Assembly: GCA_965199915.1 (NCBI GenBank)
Contig: OZ241348.1
Span: 4,402,001 to 4,466,000, forward strand
Source of the DNA: VXYL01 sp965199915
GTDB lineage: Bacteria; Pseudomonadota; Gammaproteobacteria; Pseudomonadales; Azotimanducaceae
Direction: 5' to 3'
Length of the DNA stretch: 64,000 nucleotides
Below, one piece after another: positions 41,588 through 50,121 of this stretch. Under the pieces are notes generated by a model. That model saw only the letters and a list, made by a program, of their open reading frames with translations, did no database searches and was not told the DNA's origin. Position 1 is the stretch's first letter, and each line of letters starts with the position of its first letter. The translations under genes and the position numbers were made by a program.

Positions 41588-42211
41588 TTATGGTTCTTGC
41601 GGAATCACCCGTCGCACGGCGACGATGGCCACGGGTTCGAGCGGCACGTCGGGCCGGCCGTCGACGGTGCCGGTTGGTGCCTCCTCGATCCGCTCCGCCA
41701 CCTCCAACCCCGCGGTCACCCGCCCGAACACCGTGTAGCCGGGCTTCCCACCTCGGGCGTTCAAGTGCGGCGAATCCTTCATGTTGATGTAGAACTGGGC
41801 GCCGGCGGAATCCGGATCCTGGGCGCGCGCCATGGCGATGGTGCCGCGCTCGTTGGCCAAGCCGCCAACGGATTCGTTCGGCACCGTGCGCGGCGCGGGG
41901 CGGCGCTTCATGTCCGCATCGAAGCCGCCGGCTTGCACCATGAAGCCGGCGATGACGCGGTGGAACACCAAGCCGTCGTAGAACCCGTCGTCCACCAAGG
42001 CGAGAAAATTGGCCACGGTGCGCGGCGCACGCTGCGGGTACAGCTCCACGGTGATGATGCCGAGGTCGGTCTCGATTCGCACCAGCGGGCGTTGTTGCGC
42101 CGCCGCCGTTTGCGCCTGCTCGCCGGCCGGTGCGCCGGCGGCCGCCGCCAACGCCACCCCGGGCCACAAGCGCGCCAGCCGCCTCCAGCGCGGCGCAAAC
42201 CGTTTTCGCAC
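41588..42211 (-). CDS. Peptidyl-prolyl cis-trans isomerase, cyclophilin type, probably periplasmic
   Basis: The 207-residue product has a short N-terminal export-like region (RLWPGVALAAAAGAPA) and a compact bacterial cyclophilin domain: VRIETDLGIITVELYPQRAP, then FHRVIAGFMVQAGGF, FYINMKDSPHLN and YTVFGRVTAGLEV. These include the active-site Arg of FHRV and the Gln of MVQAGG. Sequence before residue 40 is Ala-rich and not conserved. The GTG start at 42211 has AGAGGTGA upstream and lies only three bases after the pdxJ frame ends. Confidence 0.88.
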   Translation of the reverse strand: MRKRFAPRWRRLARLWPGVALAAAAGAPAGEQAQTAAAQQRPLVRIETDLGIITVELYPQRAPRTVANFLALVDDGFYDGLVFHRVIAGFMVQAGGFDADMKRRPAPRTVPNESVGGLANERGTIAMARAQDPDSAGAQFYINMKDSPHLNARGGKPGYTVFGRVTAGLEVAERIEEAPTGTVDGRPDVPLEPVAIVAVRRVIPQEP

Positions 42212-42214
42212 GAC

Positions 42215-42996
42215 TCACCTCTCCAACGCGGCTTCCATTTCCGCAACGTATTGTCGCACGGCGTCGGCCAGACCGAACCGCAACGCATCGGCAATGAGCG
42301 CTTGGCCGATGGACACTTCGGCGATGCCGCCCATGCCGACGAAGCGGCGCAGATTGGCGAGGTTGAGGTCGTGCCCGGCGTTCACTCCCAAGCCGAGTTC
42401 GGCGGCGAAGCGCGCGGCGTCGCGGTATCGGTTCCAACTGGCGGTGGTGGCGTCGTGATCCAGCCCGCGGCGCTGCGCGAGCTCCGCGTAGGGGCCGGTG
42501 TAAAGCTCGATGCGGTCCGCCCCGGCGTGTTTGGCGCCGGTGATCTGCTCCGGCACGGGGTCCAGGAACAAGCTCACGCGCGCGCCGCACTGCCGGTAGC
42601 GCGCGATGGCCCGCTCCACTTCGGCGCGGGCGTTCGCCGTGGACAGATCCCAACCGTGGTCGGAGGTGAGCTGCGCGTCCGCATCCGGCACCAAGGTGCA
42701 TTGGTGCGGACGCGCCGCCTCGATCAACGCATCGAAGCCCGGATAGCCGCGCCGCGGCGGCGCGCTGGGGTTGCCCTCGATGTTGAACTCGGCGCCGGGA
42801 TGCTCCTCCACCAGACGCTTGAGCGCGTACACGTCGTGCGCGCGAATGTGTCTGCCGTCCGGCCGCGGATGCACGGTGATGCCGGCGGCACCCGCCTCCA
42901 AGGCGATGCGGGCGCAGGCCACCACGTCCGGGCAGTTCCCCTCGCGGCGTTGCGCAGCCACGCGATCTTGTTCACATTGACGGAGAGCGCCGTCAC
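42215..42996 (-). pseudogene. pdxJ: Pyridoxine 5'-phosphate synthase gene with a frameshift near its start
   Basis: PdxJ makes pyridoxine 5'-phosphate from 1-deoxyxylulose phosphate and aminoacetone phosphate. The N-terminus (VTALSVNVNKIAWLRNAARG) reads in one frame from the GTG at 42996. All the rest (GNCPDVVACARIALEAGAAG, ITVHPRPDGRHIRAHDVYAL, EFNIEGNPSA, GLGVNAGHDLNL, VSIGQALI) reads in the next frame and runs to 42215. One missing G in the run at about 42936-42940 would restore a normal gene of about 260 codons. It could be an assembly error or a real inactivation of vitamin B6 synthesis. The start lies six bases after the DUF3501 stop. Confidence 0.88.
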
Positions 42997-43002
42997 TTGC
43001 GG

Positions 43003-43593
43003 CTACGCACCCGCGTCCAAATCCGCGCCCAAGGACGCCGCGCTCGCCGCGTTCAAGGTGGCTTGGCAGCGCAGCTCGTCGTGGTCGACGCCGAAGGTCA
43101 CCGGCGCCCCGGTGTGTACCCCGGCGATCTGCCCGTCCGCCAGCTCGAAGCGCAGAAAATGCACCGCGGCCGTCTTCTCGCGGTTGGTGCGATCCAAGTC
43201 GTCGTTGGCGTGGGCGAAGGTGCGCGGCAGTTCGCCCACTTGCAACCAGACGCGGTGCTCCACGCCCGGCATGCGCGCCAGCGCCGCGGCGCGCGCCGCC
43301 GCGTCCTCGTATTCGATGAGGAAGGTCGCCTTCCAGTTGCGTCCGTCCGGGATGAGCGGGTTGTAGGCCGCCAGCTCCTCGTCGATGGCGGCGGCCTCGA
43401 AGATGCGCTCCACGCGCAGCATCTCCTGCACTTGGTAGCGGATGGTGAGGGCGTCCTCGAACAGCAGCGTGGCATGCGGCCCCAAGGCGATGCGGCGCGG
43501 CTTCTTGTGCGCCATGACGCGCGTGCGGAACGCCTCGCGTTCCACCGCGTACCGCTCCAAGCTCCACAGGCTGTCGCGGGTGAGTTTCTCCAC
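43003..43593 (-). CDS. DUF3501 family protein
   Basis: The 196-residue product shows the family's conserved stretches SLERYAVEREAFR, MAHKKPRRIALGPH, LLFEDALTIRYQVQEMLR and RNWKATFLIEYED. The function of DUF3501 is unknown. In many proteobacteria it sits directly after a gene for an iron-sulphur oxidoreductase of heterodisulphide-reductase type; here a broken piece of such a gene lies at 46140-46307, beyond an inserted segment. I start at GTG 43593 (VEKLTRDSLW); the frame extends to 43668 but that part is not family-like. pdxJ follows after six bases. Confidence 0.85.
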   Translation of the reverse strand: MEKLTRDSLWSLERYAVEREAFRTRVMAHKKPRRIALGPHATLLFEDALTIRYQVQEMLRVERIFEAAAIDEELAAYNPLIPDGRNWKATFLIEYEDAAARAAALARMPGVEHRVWLQVGELPRTFAHANDDLDRTNREKTAAVHFLRFELADGQIAGVHTGAPVTFGVDHDELRCQATLNAASAASLGADLDAGA

Positions 43594-43905
43594 TTCCCGT
43601 TGCACTCCCGGCCCGTCAAGTGCCGTATGATACGCAACTTGCACAGAAGAACACTGGCGCAGTGCCATGTTTCGTCGAACCCATGCCGGGTGAGCGCATG
43701 ACCGTTGAAGATGCCGTGTGGGTAGACCCGAAGACCCGGTGACTTACCGCGTTAACGGCGAGAGCTTCGTGCTGCTATCTGTTCGATGGCTGCTCGCCAA
43801 CTCGGTCGTGCTTTGGCGAAATTCGCACCTGGTGGAGAGAGCGCATAAGCACGAATAAAGGAAATGCCTATGCCTTTGAGAAAGCGTTGCGCCTTCCCAC
43901 CAAAA

Positions 43906-45541
43906 CCCTATTGTTGCAGTTTGAGGTCACCCGAGGTTGGAGAAATGCGGTGATTTGCTTAGTAGGCTTTGAGGGCGGTGTGGTTGCCGGTCAAGGTCAC
44001 TGGCAGTGAGGTTGTCCGGGTGGCCGACTTTCGGGCATCCGCGGGACCCGGAAGCGATTGCCCTGTTGTTTTCGGGAACGAAAAAAGCGGTCTCCTTTGG
44101 TACGATGTCGCTGTGTGGAACAAACATCGAAGGAGACCGCCGAAGTGAATCGTATCAGGAAAGAAGTCAGCGGCAAAACCGCAAGCGCGCTGGAAATCCG
44201 GTTCGAGCCCCAGAGCCTCACGTCGCACGCCGGCCTGGTGGTGTTCCAGCGCCTGTTCTCGCGCCTCCAACTGAAGGAGCGGCTGCGCGGCTGCTTTCGG
44301 CACGAGTCGGGACGGCGCGCCTACGCGCCGCACGTGGTGACGCTGCTGCTGGTGGTGCATCTGCTGCTCGGCTGCCGCGAGCTGCGCGACATGGCGCGCT
44401 ACCGGAACGACGAGGCGGTGCGGCGCGCGGTCGGTCTGCGGCGGCTGCCGGACGTGTCGACGGTGTCGCGGGCGCTGTCGGACGTGGACGCGCGCGGCGC
44501 CGACCGGGTGCGGGCGCTGTCGCGGGACATGGCGCTGGAGCGGCTGCGCGCGCTGGGGCCGCGGCGGGTCACGGTGGACTTCGACGGCACGGTGCTGGCG
44601 ACGCGGCGGCTGGCGGAAGGTTCGGCGGTGGGCTACAACCCGGGCAGGAAGGGCGAGCGCAGCTACTGGCCGCTGTTCGCCACCGTGGCGCAGACTGGCC
44701 AAACGCTCGACCTGCTGCATCGGCCGGGCAACGTGGCGGACTCCACGGGAGCTGTTGATTTCATTGGCGAAAGCATGGAGCGGCTGCGCGCCGCGCTGCC
44801 GCGCGCCCGCCTGGAGACGCGCATGGACTCGGCGTTCTTCGACGGCGGGCTGCTGGACGAGCTGGAGCGGCGCGGCGTCGACTACTCGGTGTCCGTGCCG
44901 TTCGCCCGCTTCGCCGACCTCAAGGCGGCGGTCGAGGGCCGCCGCCTCTGGCGCCGCGCCGGCCCCGGCCTGGCGTTCTTCGAGCCGCGCTGGAAGCCCG
45001 CCAGCTGGGATGGCCGCCGCCGCGTGGTCGTCGTCCGCCGCCGCGTTCCGGCGCGCCGCAAGGAGCCTCTCCAACTCGACCTGTTCGAGCCCCGCGAGCA
45101 CGGCTTCGAGTTCAAGGCCGTCGTCACCAACAAGCGCGTCCGCGCCCGCGCCGTCGCGCTGTTCCACGAAGGCCGCGGCACCCAGGAGGCGACGTTCGCC
45201 GAACTCAAGTCCCAATGCGGACTCGGCTACGCGCCCAGCCGCAAGGAAGCCGCCAACCGGCTCTTCTCCCTCGCCGCCGTGCTCGCCCACAACCTCGGCC
45301 GCGAACTCCAAATGGCCACCCGAGCGCCTCTCCGGAGCACCACCGCCAAACGCTCCCCGCTCTGGGCCTTCGCCCAATTGCGAACGATGCGCAACGACTT
45401 CCTGCTTCGCGCCGGCCGATTCCTCAACCGCGCCGGAAAACCCGTCCTTTCCATCATGAGCGACGACAAGGCGGAAACCGTCATGTCCGAATACCTTGCC
45501 GCCCTCGCCACATAGTTCGGCAAAAACCTGCAACAATAGGG
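43906..45541 (+). mobile_element. Complete IS1380-family insertion sequence
   Basis: The 1636-bp element carries one transposase gene. The ends are inverted repeats: CCCTATTGTTGCAG at 43906 and its reverse complement CTGCAACAATAGGG ending at 45541. Both sides are flanked by AAAA (43902-43905 and 45542-45545), the 4-bp target duplication expected for IS1380. Intact gene and perfect target duplication point to a recent insertion. It interrupts the uracil-DNA-glycosylase-like gene. Confidence 0.9.
44145..45515 (+). CDS. IS1380-family DDE transposase
   Basis: The 456-residue transposase has the three catalytic regions of an RNase-H-fold DDE enzyme: VTVDFDGTVLATR (first Asp), ETRMDSAFFDGGLL (second Asp) and RGTQEATFAELKSQCGLGY (Glu). 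SLTSHAGLVVF near the N-terminus is typical of IS1380. I chose GTG 44145 because AAGGAG lies about nine bases upstream; the frame extends to 44058 within the terminal region. The coding sequence ends 26 bases before the right inverted repeat. Confidence 0.93.
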   Translation: MNRIRKEVSGKTASALEIRFEPQSLTSHAGLVVFQRLFSRLQLKERLRGCFRHESGRRAYAPHVVTLLLVVHLLLGCRELRDMARYRNDEAVRRAVGLRRLPDVSTVSRALSDVDARGADRVRALSRDMALERLRALGPRRVTVDFDGTVLATRRLAEGSAVGYNPGRKGERSYWPLFATVAQTGQTLDLLHRPGNVADSTGAVDFIGESMERLRAALPRARLETRMDSAFFDGGLLDELERRGVDYSVSVPFARFADLKAAVEGRRLWRRAGPGLAFFEPRWKPASWDGRRRVVVVRRRVPARRKEPLQLDLFEPREHGFEFKAVVTNKRVRARAVALFHEGRGTQEATFAELKSQCGLGYAPSRKEAANRLFSLAAVLAHNLGRELQMATRAPLRSTTAKRSPLWAFAQLRTMRNDFLLRAGRFLNRAGKPVLSIMSDDKAETVMSEYLAALAT

Positions 45542-46060
45542 AAAAGCCACAACGGTTGCCTTCGGCAACACCCTGATCTGTCGCACAAGATAGTTCGAGG
45601 CACACGTTCGGTCCGTGGTCGAACCAGTCTCGTCATCAATCGAACACAAACGTCCTTCAGTCAACCACACGCGGCGTAGTTGTTGATCGAACGTCAGGCC
45701 GGGATATATCTCGGACATGAACCAACGCACGTTCTTGTGGAACTGGTCTGTGCCCGACTGGTAGCAGTTGTACGTGTACTGCATGCCGCTGCGCAATAGG
45801 CTCTCTGGCCCGGAATGCGCGTCGTAGACTTCGCCGTCGTGCGGACGTCCCGGCTCCCCAAAGACCATCACCACTTCCACGTCCTCCGGTTCCCCTGTCG
45901 CCCCAAGAAAGCCCCTGGGCAATTGGCCATGCTCTGGATCCCACTTTGCCTCGCGGCACTTCCCGAAGTTTCGGCAGGGCCTGTATGCATCGAGCATGAC
46001 GGAGCGGATCTGTTCGTTCGGCAGCTCCATTGGCGCGACCTTTCTATAGTCCAAACTTGG

Positions 46061-46090
46061 AGCCTACTGAGTTCCGCCCTCGCCTGTCAA
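46061..46090 (-). promoter_or_regulatory. Sigma-70-type promoter of the interrupted glycosylase-like gene
   Basis: On the minus strand TTGACA (46090-46085) is followed after 18 bases by TAGGCT (46066-46061), about 30 bases before the ATG at 46030. Spacing is one base longer than optimal and the -10 is weak. Confidence 0.4.
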
Positions 46091-46139
46091 ATACCGTATG
46101 CCCGGCGGAGCATCGTCAGCGGGTGGGCCGATGCCGCAG

Positions 46140-46307
46140 GAACAGCGTTGGGAACGCCGCGCACAAGTTGACGCAGCGCCGGTAGCCGTGGCAGATGTCG
46201 AACACCCGCTCCAGCTCGGCGTCCACCGCCTCGCGGTCGTGGAACTCCGGGCCTTGCCAAGGGATGGGTTGGCGCTTGGGCGCCTCGAGTGGCGCTTCAA
46301 GGGGGCG
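46140..46307 (-). pseudogene. Remnant of an iron-sulphur oxidoreductase gene (ferredoxin-domain N-terminus)
   Basis: About 56 codons encode EAPKRQPIPWQGPEFHDREA, then DAELERVFDICHGYRRCVNL and CAAFPTLF. This is the N-terminal 4Fe-4S domain of heterodisulphide-reductase-like proteins that usually precede DUF3501 genes; the Cys of CHGC has become Tyr, and the sequence stops being homologous after PTLF. Most of the gene is missing. The remnant has the same orientation as DUF3501 at 43003, 2.5 kb away, consistent with an ancestral operon broken by the glycosylase-like gene. Confidence 0.6.
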
Positions 46308-46615
46308 AAGACCGGACAGATAACATGCTCTAGATCTAGAAACCGGACAAATGTATTTGCTACCAACACATGGACAGACAGTGCTGGCGGTTGAGGCGCG
46401 GCGCACGGCGTGGTTCAATGCTCGTCGCTGGCGGTAGCAGTCAGGAACCCGCGCCGGCGAGGACGCTGCCGCGCGGGCGAGGCCCCGCCGCGGCCCTCAA
46501 TACTCCCGGGCACCGCGCTACCCATAGGCGCAATTCAGGACCTCTTGCAACGCCCGGTTTGGACCCAGCCACCCTCCATCCCTCGGCGCGTTTCAACGGC
46601 GGCTGGGATTGGCAT

Positions 46616-47100
46616 ATGAAGAGCACAACGGCGTGGCGCGACTTGGGCCTGCCGCGCATCGCCGACACGCCGCCCGCGCTGCGCATCCCGGTGCCGCCGA
46701 CGCTGCCGCGGCAGCCCGACGAGGCGCGGGCGCTGGACGCGCTGGCGGACGCGCTCGGCGTCGGCGACGGGCGTCCCCGCGTCGTGACGACGCCGAATGG
46801 CGTGAGCGTGGCCATCCGGCGCGAGCTCCTGCGGCGCACGGTGGAGGGGCGCGACGACGGGGGCGCGAGCGGTTCGCGGGGTGGGTGGTGCCGACGCTGG
46901 CCACGCCGTTGGAGGTCTGGCTCTCGCCGACCGCGACGCGGGACGGCGCTTTGGTCTACAGGCGGTATCTAGCGGTGTTCGACGAGGACGGCACCGTGAA
47001 AGGCCACTTGGTGGTGGTGCGAAGGACCGCTGTTGTACCGCAGGGAGGGGTGGGAGGGGTGACGTCGTTGGCGGCGGCGGCGGGTCGCCGCATCCGCTAA
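46616..47100 (+). pseudogene. Frameshifted remnant, possibly PBECR-type phage morphogenesis/nuclease domain
   Basis: The frame from ATG 46616 encodes KSTTAWRDLGLPRIADTP and a region up to about 46860 (VSVAIRRELLRRTVEG). A second frame continues with ERFAGWVVPTLATPLEVWLS, ALVYRRYLAVFDEDGTVKGH and LVVVRRT, to 47100. The second part resembles PBECR-type RNase domains fused to Mu-like head morphogenesis proteins, where a TL-x-x-P-x-E-V/I-W motif is usual. A frameshift near 46870 joins them. No other phage gene is present, so this would be an isolated prophage leftover. The family call is tentative. Confidence 0.4.
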
Positions 47101-47164
47101 GTCAGGCGGAGAATCCGCCCTACCGCTGGCTGATTGGGTCGCCAACGCCGTCCCGTGCGAGTGT

Positions 47165-47530
47165 TTATACGTCGCAACAATCGCAATTGCAAGCAGGATG
47201 TTGCACCGTTGCACCGGGTGTACGCCGCTCTAGTGCAGCGCTCACCGCGGCCTGCTTGTTTCTATGACGCCAGAAGTGGTCGTAGCATTCGTTGCGTATG
47301 CAACATCTCAAGGCCATGATGTCGTTGGCGCCGGCGACGCTCCACTGCACTCCGTTGCGCTTCAACCGTTCGCCGACCAACGTGCCGCAGGCGCTTTCGA
47401 CCATGCCGGAGCCGACCGCAGCCCCATGGCGCGGAACTTGGGGTAGTTCATCCTGTGGCGGTTGCCCTCCACGTAGCCGACGCACTTCCCGGCGGTGTGC
47501 GCCCGCTCAAGGTCTCACGGATAGAGTTAT
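47165..47530 (-). pseudogene. ISKra4-family transposase remnant (C-terminal part)
   Basis: The minus-strand frame contains GSGMVESACGTLVGERLKR and VQWSVAGANDIMALRCCIRN, ending DHFWRHRN. This is the conserved C-terminus of ISKra4 transposases (GSG-x-VESAC...LKR-G-x-x-WS-x-x-GA). Just upstream, another frame reads GNRHRMNYPKFRAMGLRS, so at least one frameshift separates the two. No N-terminal part or terminal repeats are visible here; the N-terminal half found at about 3 kb is a different fragment. Confidence 0.65.
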
Positions 47531-47666
47531 CAAACCACCTTGCGGCAGTGGGCGCAGGTGTGGAAGACGCGCCCCGTCCACGCGCCGAGCGAACGGCGCG
47601 GGCCAAGTACGCCCCGCAGTGCGAGCAGAAGGTCGGGACGGGCTCGATCGGGCCGAATGGCCGCCT

Positions 47667-47737
47667 GGGTGGTTTAGAAACCACCGTGCCATCGCCCCGT
47701 GCCCGCATGGGTGGTTTATTTAATTTAGAAACCACCC
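47667..47737. repeat. Twin hairpins sharing the GGTGGTTT...AAACCACC arms
   Basis: GGGTGGTTT at 47667-47675 pairs with AAACCACC at 47678-47685 across two bases. A second copy at 47709-47717 pairs with AAACCACCC at 47729-47737 across an 11-base AT-rich loop. Similar sequence also surrounds both (gcctggg / gcatggg). They could be a terminator pair or the edge of a small mobile element. Confidence 0.5.
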
Positions 47738-47774
47738 AGCGGCATCTCGTCAGTCCGCCTGCGCCGTGGGGGGA

Positions 47775-48635
47775 TCATCGCCGAATGGTGTTGCACACAC
47801 CGCCAGGCGGAACGTACATCGGATGGTAGCGTCCTTCGGCGTCCTTCGGGCCATACACACATTCAAGAGTAGCCGTGAACACCGAGCCTTCGGGATAGGA
47901 CTCGTCCTCGAACGCGGAGCGGAAGCGGTGCTGTTCCGTCCGCACTTCCCCCTGCTCCACGCCCCCGTCGAACCATACTTGGTGTCCATCGCCTTCGTCC
48001 CACGGCACCGAGCGGCCAGGGGTTCTGACTTCAGCCTTGAAAGTCAAACCAGCTATTGCCGCTTGGGATGTGTTCTCCAAAGTGACGTTGACCATGCGTT
48101 TCGCAAAGAACTCCCACTCGTCGGATGTCCGACGAAATCCCTCGGTGGAAAACACGACGCTCGACGCCAACCTGTCGTGATACTCCCGAAGGGCCGCGCG
48201 CTTCGCTTCCTTTTCAACACGCTTCGCTTCCTCTTGAGCGCGTCGCCGTTCTTCGTGCTGTGCAATTTGGTCGCTCCCCGCTTGGATGACTTCGCTGGCC
48301 GACAGACCTTCAAGGCGCTTGAACGCATGTTTGGCGCGGGCATCCGCGACAGCCTCGCCAGCAGCACCGCTTGCGCCTAGCGCGAGCAAAGCGCCCAAGC
48401 CGTTGTCGCCATCCCGAACCTCGAGCACTTCGCCGAGCACCAAGGCCACCAAAGCGTCGTCGAAGGCTGCCGCTTCCTCCGATGTCAGGTCTTCTCGGAT
48501 GGCGGTCAGCGAACTTTCGGTAGGGTGTCCATTCGCGTCCAACTGGACGACGGGGCTTGCGTCGCACGCGCTGGACGCCCCGAAGGCGAAAGCGGCGAAC
48601 AGCGCGGCGACGATGGTTGTGATGAGTCGGTTCAT
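47775..48635 (-). CDS. Exported protein of unknown function with a coiled-coil segment
   Basis: The 286-residue product begins with a signal peptide (MNRLITTIVAALFAAFAFGA); the Cys in SSAC might be lipidated but the lipobox is poor. Around residues 125-160 there is a charged coiled coil (HEERRRAQEEAKRVEKEAKR). The C-terminal part (about 165-286) is beta-rich: VNVTLENTSQAAIAGLTFKA, PWDEGDGHQVWF, GSVFTATLECVYG. This looks like a FxLYD-type or similar domain, but I cannot name it. GAGGAA lies about six bases before the ATG at 48635. It is not linked to an evident operon. Confidence 0.72.
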   Translation of the reverse strand: MNRLITTIVAALFAAFAFGASSACDASPVVQLDANGHPTESSLTAIREDLTSEEAAAFDDALVALVLGEVLEVRDGDNGLGALLALGASGAAGEAVADARAKHAFKRLEGLSASEVIQAGSDQIAQHEERRRAQEEAKRVEKEAKRAALREYHDRLASSVVFSTEGFRRTSDEWEFFAKRMVNVTLENTSQAAIAGLTFKAEVRTPGRSVPWDEGDGHQVWFDGGVEQGEVRTEQHRFRSAFEDESYPEGSVFTATLECVYGPKDAEGRYHPMYVPPGGVCNTIRR

Positions 48636-49089
48636 GGTCGTTCCTCGTGGTTGCGACGTGGCGGTGCCAGTGTGTGTCGGGTGCGCCACCGAAGGGGGGG
48701 CATTCTAGCTCGGACCAGTAGGACTACGACTGCCCAAACAGCCGCCTCCGCGCATCCGCGCCCGATAGCGGCCTTCAGCGGCACCCAAGGCCGGCCCTCT
48801 TGTAGTGCCGACCTCTCGACTTGCCACCACAGAAAATCAATCACTTACGCCAAATTCAGCGCCGAGTTGCGGAAGTCGGGCTAGGAGCGCCGGGGTGCAG
48901 TATGGTGCCTGCACTCCAACCAAGTTGAACTGATGCGTCAGCGCGTTCACAGGCGTCCGAGCACGAGGCGCACGTCTCGAAGGTGTATCGGGCAAATCGG
49001 GCATACTCCGAAAGACTGCAACAAAGCAGTGCTCGAAACCAACCGCCCGCGCAGCTATAGTGCATGGTACGAATTAGGAGCGGCTCAAA
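48636..49089. other. Intergenic gap between divergent genes
   Basis: I see no supported gene in these 454 bases. A 71-codon minus-strand frame (48632-48844) lacks a ribosome-binding site and overlaps the start of the exported-protein gene. A TATAGT at 49056-49061 could be the -10 element of the gene at 49090. Confidence 0.5.
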
Positions 49090-49905
49090 ATGGCCTCTGA
49101 AACGACACAGAAAGCCGACCGTGCAGCGGAACTTCTCGACGACATTGAGCGCCAGTCAAAGAATGGAGACTTCGGCGGCTTCAGCCAGACGATAACCAAG
49201 TGTCTCGCACCACCCAAAGCGATTCACGAAATCGCTGCCTCAAGCGTTTTTTGGCGGTGCCTGCAATCGCTCGTAGCTAGCGTTCCGACGGACAGCGACC
49301 CCGCGGTTGCGTTCGCACTTGCGGAGATCGGTCGGCTGTCGGCCGCCTTGAAGTCCAAATCCGACAGCCTTGGCGACATGGCGTCCGACCTGCTGAGAAA
49401 GCGAACCCCGTCGCACTTCTGCTACGGTGACGCGGATGCGACGACATTTGCCGCGAAGGGTTGGGCCTGTTCCAACCGGGCCGTCGATCTGGAGGTTGCC
49501 ACGCGCACCGCCGTCATCGCGGATGCACCGAAGCCGCTGGTTCCCTGGCTACAGTTGGCGCTCTTGGCCGGCAAGGCGTCTAGCGTGATCGAGCACATCG
49601 CATCTGCGCTTGTGGAGCATTCGGCGTCGGAACGCGAGTCCCCCAAAAACCGCTCTAGCCGCGTGCAGCGCTTGCTCAAGGCGATGCGATCGGTGCTGGA
49701 TGATGATCGAGTGGAACTTGACGGTCGTGTCCCGTCGGCGATGGCCGAGCTTGTAGCGAAAGCCTTCTACGGCGTCGAGCGGCCCGCTCAGTATCCACCA
49801 TCGGCAAAGGCCGTTGAGGAGCTCATGTCCTTGACGCGGCAGGTCATCCGCTTGGATTTGCGGCTGCTGACGGAGCCCGCCATCTACGACAGCACGCGCG
49901 CCCGC
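49090..49905 (+). pseudogene. Truncated unknown gene cut off by the AAA/nuclease duplication
   Basis: AGGAG precedes the ATG at 49090, and the first 270 or so residues look like a real helical protein (ELLDDIERQSKNGDFGGFSQ, ALAEIGRLSAALKSKSD, VEELMSLTRQVIRLDLRLLT). I recognise no family. After about 49905 the reading frame enters Arg/Ala-rich sequence and then runs antisense through the two AAA-ATPase copies without a stop until 52815, which is a GC-rich artefact. The true 3' part is therefore missing, presumably displaced by whatever brought in the duplicated segment. The end given is where protein-like character fades. Confidence 0.5.
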
Positions 49906-50121
49906 GCGTGCTCCGCCAGCAGCGCCGTCGTCCACAACTCCCGCGCGGTTGACCGAGGGGAACGAGTTGCAGCGCCTCGTAAGGGGCGCGACGGTGCGTT
50001 GGCGGGGTGCGCTATACACCGCCAGCGACGGCCGGGCGGAGCCGCACAAAGCCGCGCCGGCCTTGGCCCGCGCCGCGGCGCGCGAGCCAATCGGACTTCC
50101 AATAGGACGCGAAGCGTGGGG

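Larger units (their letters stand above)
43752..46030 (-). pseudogene. Uracil-DNA-glycosylase-like gene split by an IS1380-type element
   Basis: The 5' part (46030-45546) encodes a protein with VEVVMVFGEPGRPHDGEV and CYQSGTDQFHKNVRWFM, ending in KATVVAF at the IS edge. The 3' part resumes on the far side of the IS at 43905 with GGKAQRFLKGIGISFIRAYA and SPPGANFAKARPSW, stopping at 43752. Removing the element and one AAAA duplication joins the two in frame, giving about 208 residues. The GEPG, AFGGKAQ and SPP-type motifs resemble the UDG superfamily. The start is ATG 46030, and a TTGACA promoter lies just upstream. The gene is inactivated by the insertion. Confidence 0.75.

Noticed and set aside
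47448..47735. Minus-strand frame with FCSHCGAYLAR, a possible zinc ribbon
   Set aside because: Only one C-x-x-C pair is present, the frame spans the twin hairpins, and no start signal or further motif supports it.
48632..48844. 71-codon minus-strand frame starting MIDFLWW with one hydrophobic stretch
   Set aside because: Its GTG start lacks a ribosome-binding site and its 3' end runs through the start of the exported-protein gene in another frame.
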